Shown: positions 40,701-55,700 of the stretch, in pieces
Position numbering within the stretch: position 1 is the first letter of the stretch
Layout: the number at the start of each line of letters is the position of its first letter
From: Sclerodactyla briareus
Taxonomy: Eukaryota > Echinodermata > Holothuroidea > Dendrochirotida > Sclerodactylidae
Direction: 5' to 3'
DNA length: 64,000 nt
Assembly: GCA_026419785.1 (NCBI GenBank)
Contig: JAODTK010000699.1
Span: 62,001-126,000 of the forward strand
Translations under genes and position numbers: made by a program
Notes under the pieces: generated by a model
What the model was told of the DNA's origin: nothing
What the model saw: only the letters and a program-made list of their open reading frames with translations
Database searches by the model: none

Positions 40701-43700
40701 CTGAGCATGCTATAAGGGTAACAACAGTAGCTTGTAAATTGCATGCACACTCTGTGAAACTAATTATGACCGACCTGACTTTTATACCCCCTACAGGCTG
40801 ATGTGCCACATGAAAGGATTAGTTTTTTGGAGAGTCCTGCACTTTCAACAGACGTTGTGACACAAGGAGCAGATGGTGAGCAGACAGACTATCAAAATCT
40901 GACAAAGTTACTGTCCAGTGGAATGGTGTCTTCGATAGAGCAATTCTGCCATGGGTTTTGTAAGCGATGTGAGATCTGTACACAGATCTACCGGGGCGAT
41001 GCGGGGGCTTTGGCCAACAAGACCCAATTAAACAACTTGCCAATTAAAATGTGCTTAGACTGTGACTACTGTACTTGTTTACTCCAACTACGATGCCTGG
41101 CTGGTTTCCGAAGGCGACGAGCCATTTCCCTGATCGGTTCTGGTTGTGATTAATGTGTCTCTAGAAACGAATGCCACTAACAATGACAAATCATGGATAA
41201 TGATAGGGCACACCTTCGCATTGGATAACCGAAGGGCATCTTCAGACCAATAATAACAACCAAATACTTTTAACATATCTAATTTACTCTCTCTTCCCTT
41301 GATTTATTGCAAATCGCTGACGCCTGATTACATTTTGAATGAACACTCCTTATCTATGAACACCACAGCTGAAGGTAACAACCCATAAAATAGTCGTTAA
41401 TTACAGCTATCAAACACAAGCCTAAATACTGTATCCACTACAAAGATCAAATGACAGTTTTTATTGTCAGAATTATTTGTGATGTCTCTTCCAAGTTATC
41501 CCTACCAAGTGGAAGATGAAGCTGATAGAACATTCCAATGAGATTTCTGAATATCAGTTTTACAAGAACTGCTGAAGACAAAAGCCAACATTTTTTTTAC
41601 CTACACACCACCACAGCCAAGCTTGAAAGTAGACGGGGATGGAGAGAACCCTGCGTGCATACCTAGCTGACAACACAAATGTTTGCCAACACACCTGAGC
41701 ACTAGTTCTACTATTGATGAACAGCAAATATTGTTTTTACTCCAATAGAAATTTCTCTCTAATTCGCTACTCTCCTCCCAGTTTCCACTTTTACGATCAC
41801 ACTACATTACATGGATGAATCCCCAAATTCCTAGAGATTGTAGTCTTCGGCTACTTAGGTTGCTGGATCGTCTCGGCTACTCTAGCATGTGAACGCAGTC
41901 CTCACAGAATGGTATATGTCACAATCATACATGTCTTCCGGAGTTTGCCTGATTGCAATAGGTAGAGACAAGCCTCCCTTTGCGTTTTTTCTCACTTCTA
42001 TCACTAGGGGACTTTTGCAGCACAGTGTTCTTCGTGAATAACTCCTTGCGTGGTCATGACTATCGACCCTATCTCTCAACCCCACTGAACCTTCAAGACT
42101 ACGGTTCCCACTGACCCATTGGCAAACTGCTCAATGGCTGTGTACTAAACACATTCCATGCCCTGGATGAATGGAGCCGATCAACCAAACAACGCAGTTC
42201 GAGGGCGCCTCGCTGCTGCAGCTAGGGTTGGGTCGGAAGACGCCGCAACCCAATCGAAAGATCCATTCGCATTGATTGGATGTGGGGAAGAAAGAATGTC
42301 TCCAGACAAGTGTGCATCATCATGAACCTGCTGTCAAATGCTAGTAGTAAATGCCATCCTCAATTTTCATCCTAGTGGTTAGGTATACACATAGTGCAAG
42401 TTACAACCAACGTTAGGCTACAATTGCATACATCTTACCATTTTATACTGTCGACAAAGCCTCAATGTGTGGGGGCTGTGTTAGATCCGGGTGTATGTCA
42501 GGATGCACTTGTTGGTGAGTTCAGCTTATTGTCTTTGTGCTCTCCATTCAGAAGAATTGTCTGAGCGATTAATAATGTTGATTCCCAGAAGTTCCTGGAG
42601 GTTGATATAATGTTTCTACTCCGCCTATGTTAGCTATGGTGCGCATTTCTGAGCCGCTCAGATCAGGTGATGACAATAAATGACACATACATCAAGTATC
42701 ATATCACAGCTTTGAGCATGTACGTGGTCCAGTGAACCTCACTGGCTAGTCAGTGTAAGCTATCTAAGTGTGCAAGAAACGCTGTCCTAAGTGCCGCATT
42801 TAAGTTCCTAACACAGTTTAAGAAATGTAGGGTCCTCGCATGAGCCTATATTTTCAGTGGCACAATGCCCTGAACTGTTTCAGTATAAATATTAGGCAAT
42901 ACAGGCATATATAGTGCAATACATTCGCATCCTAGATCATATGGACTGATCTACGATCCATTCTTGCCATGTTGTGATATAATGGTCTAAACAGGATCAT
43001 CTTGACTAATGTCCATTTTGTGATATTATCATCCCAGATAGTGTAGAGCACACATCTTATTATATTGAAGTTGTATGCTCTTCATTTTCGAATATTATTT
43101 TGTTCAATTTATACTGAGGCAAACTAGTCCGAGTGAGTCTTTCAGGCATAAAAAGCTTTGATCCATCCTGCAGAGCATGGAGACAGAGTTGACTAAATTA
43201 CCATTAGTATTCAATAGGCCAGTTTTGGGGGTTCAATAGAATGATATGATACCCATTTGCCAAAAGGTCCCTCAATACCATGTAGGCAGCAACTGTGAGT
43301 AAAGTGTTCAGTACACTCTGTTGGACCCCTTCCCGCCCGGGAAAACTAGAGCCCAATAGTGCTGTAGATCAAACCACACATATTCCTAGACCAATGCACC
43401 ATTAGTGTGAAGGTTCAAGATCATCAGGCCACGAGCAGTTTCAAACAATGGCTTATTGTGCCCCTGAAAGACTTTTTAACCTTGATCTTCATATGGGTAA
43501 AACTGTGTTAGGCAGTTCAATAAACATTGTTACTCAGTTTGGTCACATCCATCAAGAGTAATCCCTAAGAGAAAAAAGAGGCATTTTCACACAGTAGCCT
43601 ATTTTGCCCCTTTACTGTAACCTTTGACCTCCAGTGATCCAAGAACCTTGCGTCCAAATCGTCAGACATCCCATTAAAGAATAACTGTTTTTTTTTTTTT

Positions 43701-46700
43701 TTGTGGTCATTTAACTGGCTTAATTTTCAACAGATGGTACTGTTTTAAATGGCACTATTGATGTTGCATAAACTTCTGTGACAAAGCTGAAAGGAGCATC
43801 AACCCAATGGAAGTTTCAAGAAAATCTAACGTACATGTAAAGGGAAGATACCTTTTGACATTTTACACATAATTGGCCTATATCACCCTTAATGACCTTT
43901 GACCTTGACCTTCAAAAGTCAAACATGTCCCATGGTCAATAAACATTTGTTCCAGTTTGGTCAAGATCCATCGAAGAATGACGTTCCAGCTAAAACGGCA
44001 ATTGTTGACACACTGGGTTGATAGAGAAGAGTAAATGACGAGTAGAATGACATGCAGATTCCAATAGCTCAACCAGCATTAATTCCTCCCACCATCCTTT
44101 CCCGACCCCCACATTCATCCCAACGGAAATAGAATGTTCTGTTTTCTGAAGAGTGGGAACAGTCCAATCATATGTGAACAGGCATATGCTTATAATGGAT
44201 AATTGATCAGTGGGTTAGGCTAGTTTGTGATGTCACACAGCATGTGGATCATAGGATTGTTACATACTGTATGCATTGGCAAAAGCTCTGCTTCGTATAC
44301 TCTCATTACATTTGATCACCTTTAGCATGTATCGAGACTCCATGGGTGTTTGGGAGGCCAGACTGGCCAAAATTATGGAATATGACACTCAGATTTTTAG
44401 CACCCCACAGGACGTTTCAAATTAAATCAGTTTTGAAATCTATTGGCATGGACTATAGATGTCAAAATATTGGGGCAACCAGTACTGCCCATGGACTACT
44501 GGAAGAATACAGCAAGCCCCTGAGTATCTATGACCTTCTGATGATCAGGTTACGCTGACAAAAATAAAAATGTTAGATTGATCTTCCAGCATGTGTTCGG
44601 AGGATTTGGAGCCAACTGGGCCAAAATCACAAACAGGATTACCTGTACTTTTATATAGGTCACAAAAGCTGAAATAATATTTGTTCACACCTTACGAAAA
44701 AGGGTAATTAACATGACCTTTTTTGTAGCGAGCTATTCTATTCAGTTTCTCACCACGCAAGCTTGTAGGTGGGATGCTACTGTAAATTTGATCGAATTAA
44801 TCAGGTTACCTACGCAAACACATTGATCATTTTGCATTGAAATCTTATAAAATAGGCCCCAACATTTCCAGAGCAAACCTTGCTCCAAACCCTAGCTGGA
44901 AATATAGCTATTACTGTTAGAAATAACGATAGCAACAAATTTTTTATAGGCCTACTGATGACAATTTAAATTGTAACCATCATTATTATCATTGTTATTA
45001 GTAAAATCTAGTATTATCATTTATTCACAGAACAGGAAAAGGGCAAACTAAATTGCCACCCGCTAGTACAATAGGCATGGTTATTGTAAATATTCGGAGA
45101 ATTAATCACAGCATGCAAGGTAAGGCAATAGTTATGTACTTTGTCGCCCTCTTCCCAGGTTCCAGATCTCACATTTTTTCCAACCCCATCATTAATGTAA
45201 GGACCGGACGAGTGACCCACATAGCATTCCAGAATTCTAGCATTTTGAGACACCAATGTGCTGCACTAGCACACAACATGTTACAGATTCCACACTGTTT
45301 AGCAATTAGCATACATAGAAGCATCTCTTTCGAAAGTCATTCAACTTGTATTGTATAGTTTGGAAGGCCAAAGCAGTAAAAAGGTAAGCACACTTCCAGG
45401 CTGTTACGGGACATGGGTGAAAGGTCACTTCATAGTGACGTTTAATGGTATTGGTTTTTCTGGATACGGCCCCGCCCTTCCCAACCTCCCCCCCCCCCCC
45501 CCCCCCCCCCTTGTTTTGTGGTTAGTAACTTGTGTTTATATTCAAGGTGTATTGTATAGTTTGGAAGGCCAAAGCAGTAAAAAGGTAAGCACACTTCCAG
45601 GTTGTTATGGGACATGGGTGAAAGGTCACTTCATAGTGACGTTTAATGGTATTGGTTTTCTAGATATGCCCCCTCCCCTCTCCCTGCCCCGCACCCCCCC
45701 CACCCCAGTGTATACTAGCCTGTTAGGGTTGGGTTAGTCAAACAGGTGATGTTACATTACGCATAGGAATGTAGATGGAGGAGGGGAGGGGGGGGGGGTG
45801 TTTAGAGGCATCCATTTGCCAGGAATAAAAACAGGCAGGTCAGCTATTTTGCCACTAGTTCATTAACTTCGTCAACATTGATAACCATCCCTAGATGTTT
45901 TTTTGGGCTCCGCTAATGTCGAAGAGAGATGATAGGGAGATGTTACAATAACATCCACAAGGTGCAAAGTGGCAAGAAAACAATCTGCATTAAGGTGAAG
46001 ATTTTATGTCATTTATATTATTTTTAGAGGGGGGGGGGGGACTTCTTCTTGACCTAGTGAACTTGGGAGGATTCTTCACTACCTCAAGGTAATCAGGTTT
46101 TGAAATGACTGGCTAGTTTCAAATTATAAACAAGGTGAGGAGTCTGAAATTATTTCAGTTGCATGTGTGCCACAAATACCATATAGAAACCATAATAATA
46201 TCACAAGACTGCCAAGAAGATTGGAACTCCAGGTACGGCCCAATATAACGATGCACTAGTTTGTTTATAGAACTTCCACCAATTGGGACCAATTGAATTA
46301 CAGATAACAAATGGCAGAGTGGTAGGTAACTTGCTCGCCGTGGTAAATAATTTTGGAGAATGGAACTATGATTTGAGAGATTATGGCGTTACTAGAAGTA
46401 GGAATCATGAAAATGCTCTAGGCATATTATAGGTGTGAGCATACCTCAGATTTGCATATACTTGAGGACAAATTTGAGTGCAAATTACGAATGGTCCAGA
46501 TGAAGCGAACTTTTATATTTTCCTAAGACTTCACAATTTGTTTTGGGGTGGGGAAAAAAGTTTTGTGCGCCATATGTATGTGCTTGTTAAAAATGTAGTT
46601 TCCTTTCTCAATTTAGCTTGCACAAAGATCACTCAGTTCATTCTACAAACAAAGTAGGTTGGAAAAATTGGCTGAAGGGGGGCTCTCTATGGGGCAACAA

Positions 46701-49700
46701 ACTTGTTGACATACTCACACACACCACACAACACATGCACAGGTATATTCAGACAAGACTCATACCACAGCTGATTCATGGCAGAAGCAAAGGACATATT
46801 ACCTCATTGAGGTGATGATGAAAATGGATTCGGTTAATATTGTCAATAGCATATTGGGGCGTTCGCTTTCATTGCGAGTATGCGGACCATGCAAGCGGAA
46901 CGAATGTTGTCCAAAATTTTTAGAGACATTACACGGGCTTTCAAGAACACAAATGTGCCAAGTGTTACGATATGTGTTACATATGTTGAAAGGGTCTCGT
47001 TTCATTTATCCGGTTCATGGATGGACTTGTGATTGGTATGATGACTCTCTATACAGATGACAGGGTGAGTCCTTGTCACAGGTGGTCATACAGTTTCTTG
47101 TACATTGACGCACCCATCAGTCACTGAGGCACCCCCTATATACCAGGACATGGTGAGTCCCTTGTCGGAGCTGGGTCATACGTTCTTGGCACATCGACGC
47201 AGCCCCTCAGTCACATGGATGACTTACAAATTTCTTGAAATGCCCCTGGTACACATTGGGTTCTATTATGCTCCACAAATTAAAATACACAGAACACCAC
47301 CCCCCCGAGTCAGCCTTTGTGATTTGAATGAATCATTTTTTTTTTAAAGGAATTAAAGGCTTGCCCTCACCTGTACTGATTCCCGTTCCTCCTCGAGGCT
47401 GCGACAGCCTTACGTCATGCCGATAATCCTCGTGGACTGCAAAGGTGTGAGGCGAGTGACCGCAAGACAGTTTACCCAGCTGCGAGTGGCCAACCCGCGG
47501 TAAGCCTTGCGAACTCCGATTGCAAGGTTTTGAACGGTAGGCCAACGTGCTTTTGTGAGGCATAATTCATCAAAGTTGGGCTACTTGAAGTAGTACCGTT
47601 TAAAATTTGAGTGTACCAACTTTCGTCAGTAGCTCTTGGAAGGCCATTCACACAATACCTTTGAAAGGAAATGAAAAATATCCTTCGGGCGCCTTTCTCC
47701 AGTATGTGTCAAAAAACAATACGGTCACCACTCGCGAAAGCTTACGGTTGATTGCGCAGTCGAGCGTAAGATTCGACAAGCGGTCAAAAACTCCGCGTGC
47801 GGTGACCGCAAGCATTGCGGCGTTTGAACCTGCACAGTGTGAGGTAGGCTTTACACACACTGTGATTTACATTTAATTGCCATTGACTCACACTTGACTG
47901 ACCCTGCCCAAGGTATTAGGGTTCACAAACGAATCATCATGTGCATTAGGACTTCAAATCCAGTTCCAACAGTTTCCCCTAATTAAAATACATAAGGAAT
48001 TCCCCCGTTTCGTTCAAGCATTAACAATCACAAATTATTGCAAGACTTTCCCAGATTTTTCTGAGGAACGAACCAAACTGAAATTGACAACTTGGATAGA
48101 GACGGTGTAATGAGGCGCAGAATTTTAACCGTGGGTATAGTTCCATAGTTCCCCCCCATCTTAAACATACTACCGCCCACCCTCGCACCCTCCCGCCCCC
48201 AACATAGAAACCCTGATTAAAGTGGATCCTTCGGTTGTCGTTTAAATTACCTAATTCACTAAAGCACATGCTATCTCCCTCAGAAGTGTTTACCAGACAC
48301 TAATTACCAAAATATATCAGACTGACTCGACCTTCATCACCCAATTCGCTTTTGTCTATGTTTCCATAATTTGTTGTCTGCTATCCAGGCCGGACCCTGC
48401 CCAAAGGTGAAGGGGCCTCCATTCTTTTGACATCAAGGTCCATTGGCTGCAATTCTACTCCCACACTCTCTGTGTTCACCATGGATCAGATGCCTCACGT
48501 AAGCTACAAACTGACTTTCAGCACTCAGAGACCAATGGGGTGGGGGGTCTCTACACCACTTTTTGGTTTTCAACAGGTGTTCTTACCCACACATTTTAAT
48601 GTTCCTCCCTTAGCATTTGGCTTCAAAAAAAATTTGGTTTCCCATGCTATGCCTTTTACTGAAGAAATATTTCTGAGGCAAATACTGATATAGAATCAAT
48701 TTTGGTTGAAATGTTGATAAGATGATTTGACATGTGGAATTAAGTGGAAATTCTGAAAAAGCATGAGTAATATAAGTAAGCTCACGTTCAAGAAAGAAAA
48801 ATGCAGAGGCCACAATTAGAATGCTATAATTAGCAAAGAGAGCCGTTACAGTTTAGGAACATTGGGCAATGAAGCATTGAACCTAGTATCTTGCATAAAA
48901 GCATCACATCCTCAAAGGAATACAGCAGTAATCTTCAGAGGAATGGCCTTTATCCCTGTCCTAATCAAGGTTTACAGCTGACTATAATGTAGTATCAAGG
49001 TCTAGGCCTTGTATAGGTTCAATCCATTGTCTGGCAGGTGCACCATGAACAAGAGTGCAAATGGCACAGTGGCTCATCTATCAATTTCTACTAGTCCAAA
49101 GTGATGTAGCATTTAAGTCAATTTGTTGTGGGAAGTGTAGAACATTGACAGCAGCTTCCCAAGAGGATGCATGAGTTACGCAGAATGCAGCAAGTAGTGC
49201 AGGTCAAGGCAGGACTACCAAACTGACCCATGGATGACCGCTGACCTCTAAACAACACATATCCCATATTTACCATTAGTCAATGACCATACTGACCAAC
49301 TTTCATGATTATCCAATCTATTTTGTAGGAGTAGATTGCTTGACCATTCGATAAGAATTGTCGAGCCCACCGTTCCTATGATCATCCGATCTGTTCTTTA
49401 TATGAGTAGATCACCAACTGTTTGAATAAAATGGCAAAAGTTGATACCTAGTTAAACTTTTGGACTTGAAAATTCCCAAACATCTCATTATACCATTGAT
49501 CAGCTAGTAATACTAACATGTTCATCCAGTTTCAATGTGTGGAGAAAGCATTTTGTTCATGAATGACTATTAAATGACCATTCCGGTCATAATGACCCCT
49601 AGATAACCTTTTGACCTAAAATTCCTGAACACCCCATTTGTAACTTCATTCTGTGATAATACTGACCAACTTTCATGCTCATCCAGTTGCTGAGAGATAT

Positions 49701-52700
49701 ATAGATAATAACCAGCATAACACAAACGGCTCACCTAGCTACATGGTCTGCGTTGAGCTAAAAATTGTGTAACCTCAGTTATGACCACCGTGGAACATTT
49801 CATCCTTGACGGCACATAACCTGAGTTCAAGTGAATGAAACCACAACATAAATCCTGTTGACAAAGGCCAACATTTAATCTTTCGAAAAGGAAAATGTCA
49901 GGCCGTTCCCCTACTCCCAAAAAATTTCCCCCTGGTGCAAAGCCACCACCCGTGACCCTACTGCAAAAACACCAATGTAGAAAACTAAGATAGTGACTGA
50001 TAGTGACACAATCAAAAATGGCGCTCCTCAATCATCATTATGGGAGCCTAGAAGTTTGGTCTAGTCTGGGAGACTCAGAGATGAACTGAATCTATTGTCA
50101 GAATAAAAATGGCCGTGGATGACGGGAAGATTGGAGTAACTGAATTTCTTTCTTTTCGTAGGAGAGAGTGAGAACGATGATTTTAGTAGGCTACAATGGT
50201 CTGCAATGTTACTCACACCGCCGCTTTTCCCAATTCTCCAATCCGGCTCCGGCACAACAGTGGGAAGTATATCATATAGCGTATTACCTAGCGCCTGCAC
50301 GGCGAGCTCACAGAACTACTAGGGGTTTGGTGCACTGGCTGATCGCTTGAAAATAAGGCAACTAACCTGAGCACATTCAAAAAACAACCCTTACAGTTAC
50401 TCAATATTTGGAGCAGATTGATTAGGGGCCTCTCATAGGCCAGGGAGGATATTCCTCTGTTTGATCAAGCACTGGGCCTAGTGCATTGGCTATAAGGTAA
50501 TACAGCAGCAACAACTGATGATCCACCCGAGTGAAGAATGCAAAATATGTTGACTCAAGTCATCGCCTTGCTGCTGTCAAGACATACCGACCAAAAGTTA
50601 GGGTCCAATGCCTAGCAATGCCAATCTCCCAATGCCCATGAAACAAGACCAACAAATTATACATTACACGTCGAGCGAGAAGTGGGAAAGTCGCATCATT
50701 ACTTAGGTACTTTGTTGAGAGTTGGCTGCAGTTTGGGCTGCAGCTCCACATCATTATCAACCACCTTGTTGAGAGATTTGCTGCGGATATTGCAGTCCCA
50801 GATCCTACTCAATCACCTTGTTGAGAGATTGGCTGCAGCCCCACATCCATTACTCAGGCAACCTTGTTGAAGGTTTGGCTGCAGGTTTGGCTGCGCTCCC
50901 ACTCCCAATAATGACTTAGAACAAATTTCTAACAACAATATCTTTTGGCAAACGGAACTCTAAACGACTGCTTTTTGATGAAACCAGAGTGTTGGGAGGG
51001 AACGCAGTTCGCATGTTAGAGTAAACATTTCAAAACACGTAGCTGAACAAAAAATACATGGTTCGACAAAGGATCCACACACCAGTAAAATAATCATCCT
51101 TTCAGCCTCTGTAAAAGAAACAATAACTACCAATCTGTTCAGAGAACATTGTTGGGGAGGGAGGGGGGGGGCAGGGATGGTGGTGGGGGTGGTATAGATT
51201 CACATAGCCATGACTTACCAGCAAAGTGTCTGATAGTACTGTTTAATTTCAAAGACTTTCTTGAAAACCTATTGACTCTGTCTGCCTTAAAGCACACACA
51301 GGGAAATGAAGGCACTCTACACTGTTCCGGACGAGAGCTCAAAGGATAACCCCCTTTAGGTGGAACGTGATTTCAGTACAGGATACTTTGCGGATTTTGT
51401 ACTCTTGACACCACTTATGAATATGAAGGTGGCTTGCTGGACGCCGTTTGTTCGTCACCTGCCTTTTGAAGATGATCCTTTGGTCGAACTGTAATGATGT
51501 GAGAGACAGGATCTGGAGGATTTAATGAGAACCACAACCGGCGTGTGAATGATGAGTGTGTTAGGACAGCAACCTCCTCCGATCATGATACAAAAGTGAG
51601 TGGCAATGGAGTACACACTCACCCTTTGATGGAAGCGTTGGGACTCCCCGGGACGTTTCATAATGCTGAACACAGCAGGCAAGAAAACCATGCGGTAGGA
51701 AAACAACACCAACTGGGTATAGGGGGGGGGCGCTTCTCCTCAGGGAGCATTGACATGCCTACAACGAATGTGATGGGGGGGTGGGACACACCACCACGCC
51801 ATTAGTTTACATTTGACTAATAGGAATGTCACCCACCATTTCATGCATGATGACCCCGCCTTGATCGTTTTGTAATGGATGGACAATATGAATATAATTG
51901 ATGTGATATTTCTATTTCGAAATTCTTGGAAAGAAGCCATCAATAAAAAACAAAAAATCATAGTGACATGGTGTTCACATGCTTCTCTGCAATGACATAG
52001 AACTTGGCCAAATCATTTATATACCGAAACTGCTAGGTATAAACAAAATCCACTACATATTATTTGTGGCCATTCAGAGGCATGGTTTTCATATGCCCAA
52101 AGTCAGCTGTTTGCATTCATAAGTGTTAACAGTGTTTTCCCCACTCTGCTGAGAATATTTGTGTTGTTCTCATTATTTGACACAGATCTGGATCATGGTC
52201 AACTTAAGGTCAACCTTATATGGTCAAGCATGTCAGCCAATGAGTGTTGGACCATGTACGACAGACAAATACATATAGCAATGTATGATATTGTATATTA
52301 AGCCACTAGCCCCCTCACAAACTACACCTGTAATAGGGTTTGGTTATAACCCCAAACAACTATCTAACAGCTAACACTACTGTTAACGAAACCAGAGGCA
52401 CATTCCATGCTGGGTGGGGTGGGGGCTGTTCGAACCACAACATTAAATCCATTATATTTGGGCCATAACCTAGCACATTTCACTTTATTCCCGAGCCACC
52501 AATGGATTATTCTGAATGTTTTACTGATTCATTCTCTACACAAGGCCAGGTTGAATCCCTTCCTATCTTCCTTGGATCCCCTCCCTATACTAATCCAATC
52601 AAGAGTCACACTTCGAACCATGTTTTTTCCCTCCGTATTTGGTGCACGTCTCGGGCTGTCACCGCCCAAATTCAAATTCCTGTGGTAATGTTGAAAGTCA

Positions 52701-55700
52701 TATCCATCAAGTGTTCAAGTATTCAGAAATTTCTGCTGCTGTCCAGAACATATTTTCCTCATATCTCCCCTCAAATTCACATGACTACTTTCCTCCTGGA
52801 GAAAAAAAGTCTCTGATTAATGAATAAAGAACATGTTTACTCTGAAGCTGCTGCAAGTTTCATTATTTTTTCCAATTCAATTTTGCTCGGCCCATAATAC
52901 TGAACGAGCCGAGCTGTTCACAGATACTGTCTGTGCACTTGATGTGACAGGGTTTTCAGGTTTGAAGAATGCCTGCGATCGATTCTTATTTTGGGGGACT
53001 AGGCATCAATCAAGTTTTTTCAACTCCTCAGTTTTTTTTCCCTTCATTTAGAAAATCATAAACATTGCAGCTCAGTGGTATGGACGACATCAACTCATAT
53101 GACTGTTGGACAGGAATTTGAAAGAGTTATAAAACCTGCAAGTGGGGGGGGCGGCTCCCCTGCATGCGATTGACTCGTGATCCTTCCTATGGTGGTGCAG
53201 TCCGAGCAAGTTTGGTAAGATCACAAAACACTAGAGGGGCAACGGGTTAATCGACAGCATTCGCAAACGATTCCAGCCATGTTTGAGATATGAATTGATT
53301 GAGAGCTTTAGCGATGTGTTTTCTACTCAAGTTCTGTTAATATATAGGGGTGACAAACCAATTCAGGCATTTGTGGACTGCAATTCAAGGCAGAAATGTT
53401 ATATATTCGTTTGAAATGGAACAAATAATTTTCTTACCAGCATTATACCAGCTGGAGCACAGAATTTTACATGGTCATAATAATCTGATCAAAGACTGAA
53501 CATACTGTATTTGTGAACAATTAAATCTGTCGTATCAATGACTTGTGTGAGCAATGGCCCATCACAAGCTTTTTGGTTGTTTATATATTCCAACATTTCA
53601 ATGCCGGATCGTTTAACGTGTAAACACTACATTTTTTTGTAAGCCTAGCCTTTAGAAGGAGTTTTTTTGCTATGATAACTAAGGACACACGGTCCATGTT
53701 ACCTCGTGCCATTGACAATATCACTACAGAATGTCAGACTCCACACAATTTGATGTTAGGTGGAGGATCAATTTGGACCGAAACTATATATTCAAAACAC
53801 TATTGTGCCAATTCTATTATGCCTATTCAGCACAGACCTCTACCAAGAATTTCTTGTATGTTGGTGTCTGGCACGAGAGAGAATGTCCATGCCGTTTTAT
53901 TCAGGGTGAACATAGGTTAAGGTCTTTCATTGGGAATGTTGTTCATCAAAGGTAGATGAACTTAACCTAACTACAAATGTAAGCATAAATTTGGTTTAAG
54001 GCCTTCATTCTAGTTTTCTAACTCAAGAAAAAAAAAGGAGAGATATCACTCTTCACATGAGATTTGTCCCTCTCTTCTTTCATAATGCACAAACCTAGGC
54101 AAGAACATGTTGGAGCATGTCAGGGGGAACATTCTTTCTAATATATTTAAGCCTATTCAAATATATTTTGGCTATTCCAATATATTTAAGCTTATTTCCA
54201 TATTGGTTAGGATTATTCAAAATATTTAAGCTTATTTCCTTTGTAATATAAATGGCGGTTTAGGTACAAAAGGGTTCTATCTGGATTATAGATGTTCCAT
54301 GATTTTAGTTTTCCAATATGGCCATCACTGGAATGAACGCCTTTCCCATGGGACTTATTCTCTCCGCAAAAATAACTGTGTGGTGAATGAGATGTGCAGA
54401 ACATGTGGAGTGATCAGTGAGCACTTGAATAAACTAGATGTAAAACAACGTTAATGGACCAACATCGTGGAAAAATACTATTTGAAATTGTGTGCCTTGC
54501 CGATGTTGCACGTTCCCAAAGCTATGAATTGGTGCAGTAAAACAGTTGACATGCACCGAGTGCATAATTCTTTTTAACGGTAAGACATTTAGGATGGTGG
54601 ACAATTCTGCTGTCTGCTAAGTAAAACTTTGGAAAGAACCAAAGAATTAGAACAGAAAGTTCCAAAATAGGCCTGTGTGACATGAAAACCATGTTTCTGG
54701 GGTGAATGATACAAAAAGTCAGATTGGAAACAATCTCTACTCTAACTGCAGCAGCAAACAAACACAAAAGCTGCAAGGAAGAAGAGCACATCAACATACT
54801 TCTTTTGAGCGGTGGATGGGATTTTTCCGTCAATCTCGGTGCAGATTGCTTGGTTCCCTTCTTCATTAAGATAGATAAAACGTCCACCAATATATCACGT
54901 CCTTGTAATGATGGCATTACATTGGCAACCCTGTGTCGTCGAGCATCCAATAACCTGGGCCCCGAAGAAAGCACAATTATAACCACTTAGTGAAGATTAG
55001 TACTGGGGTACATCAATGACCACATTAGAAAATTGTTAAACCTGCCATCATTATCTATTTACTAACATCGACCAACCTCGACTGTTCGTACAATATTTAC
55101 CATTTTAAACCCATTTTACCCGCGTGTATAAAGTCTGACCGTATTCATCCCATCTCAACAGCGCCCAGGCGCTTGCGAGTTTTTAGGAGGTTGGCTCTTA
55201 CAAAGTATAACTTACAACTTTTTTGTGTATTCCTTTTGGGTGTATTTTTTTCGTGGGATCCGACATCACACTGTGTAACGTAAACAACCATTCACATAAT
55301 CGCACAGGTTTGAAGCGAACAATGTCTTGCTATTTTTTCCCCCGAGCATTGGTATCGCCCACCCTCCGCAACCCGCCCTTCCTCATGAATGAAACTCCAA
55401 AAATGATCGTTTCATTCAGCAGTAACAAGACTAGTTTATATGTAGGCCCTGAGAATCCGCATTTTGAATGGTTGGAATTCCGCGCGCCAATTTAGCCCTA
55501 TTAATTATGCATGCATCTGCGCTATACAAACCACGCTCAAACTATCAACGGCCTATTGTTTAAACACGAACACATACTGCATGCCACCACGTAACCATTG
55601 TCTCGATTTGGCTGGATACCTGGACCCAGAACAGCGTTGATGTGAAAGTGCTAAACTTCCAGTGGAATTTAAATCACTCCATTCATTCATGGAATTGAGT

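Larger units (their letters stand above)
35912..47370 (-). other. 11.5-kb intron of PPP1R12
   Basis: Contains duplications at 39399-39770 and 45349-45720, a TGACC-type patch at 43420-44080 and several G/C runs. Segments 36000-39390, 39780-43420 and 45900-47370 contain no gene or repeat family that I can name. Confidence 0.5.
47399..51622 (-). other. 4.2-kb intron of PPP1R12
   Basis: Contains a CpG-richer stretch (47400-47870) with no recognisable gene, a TGACC-type patch (49220-49750) and a 54-bp repeat (50709-50925). The segment 47880-49220 has nothing that I can name. Confidence 0.4.

Noticed and set aside
40803..41153. 116-codon plus-strand ORF with several Cys after a ccctacag acceptor
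   Set aside because: Starts only at GTG or via one splice site, has no recognisable domain, and is antisense to the host gene.
47400..47870. Possible inverted-repeat element in CpG-rich stretch
   Set aside because: Short reverse-complement matches (CTTGCGGTCAC-like, AACCG-TAAGC) are not collinear and no ends or target duplication could be defined.
54522..54990. Overlapping 154-codon minus and 94-codon plus ORFs
   Set aside because: Both strands are open over the same bases, which is typical of chance; neither shows a recognisable family or splice sites.
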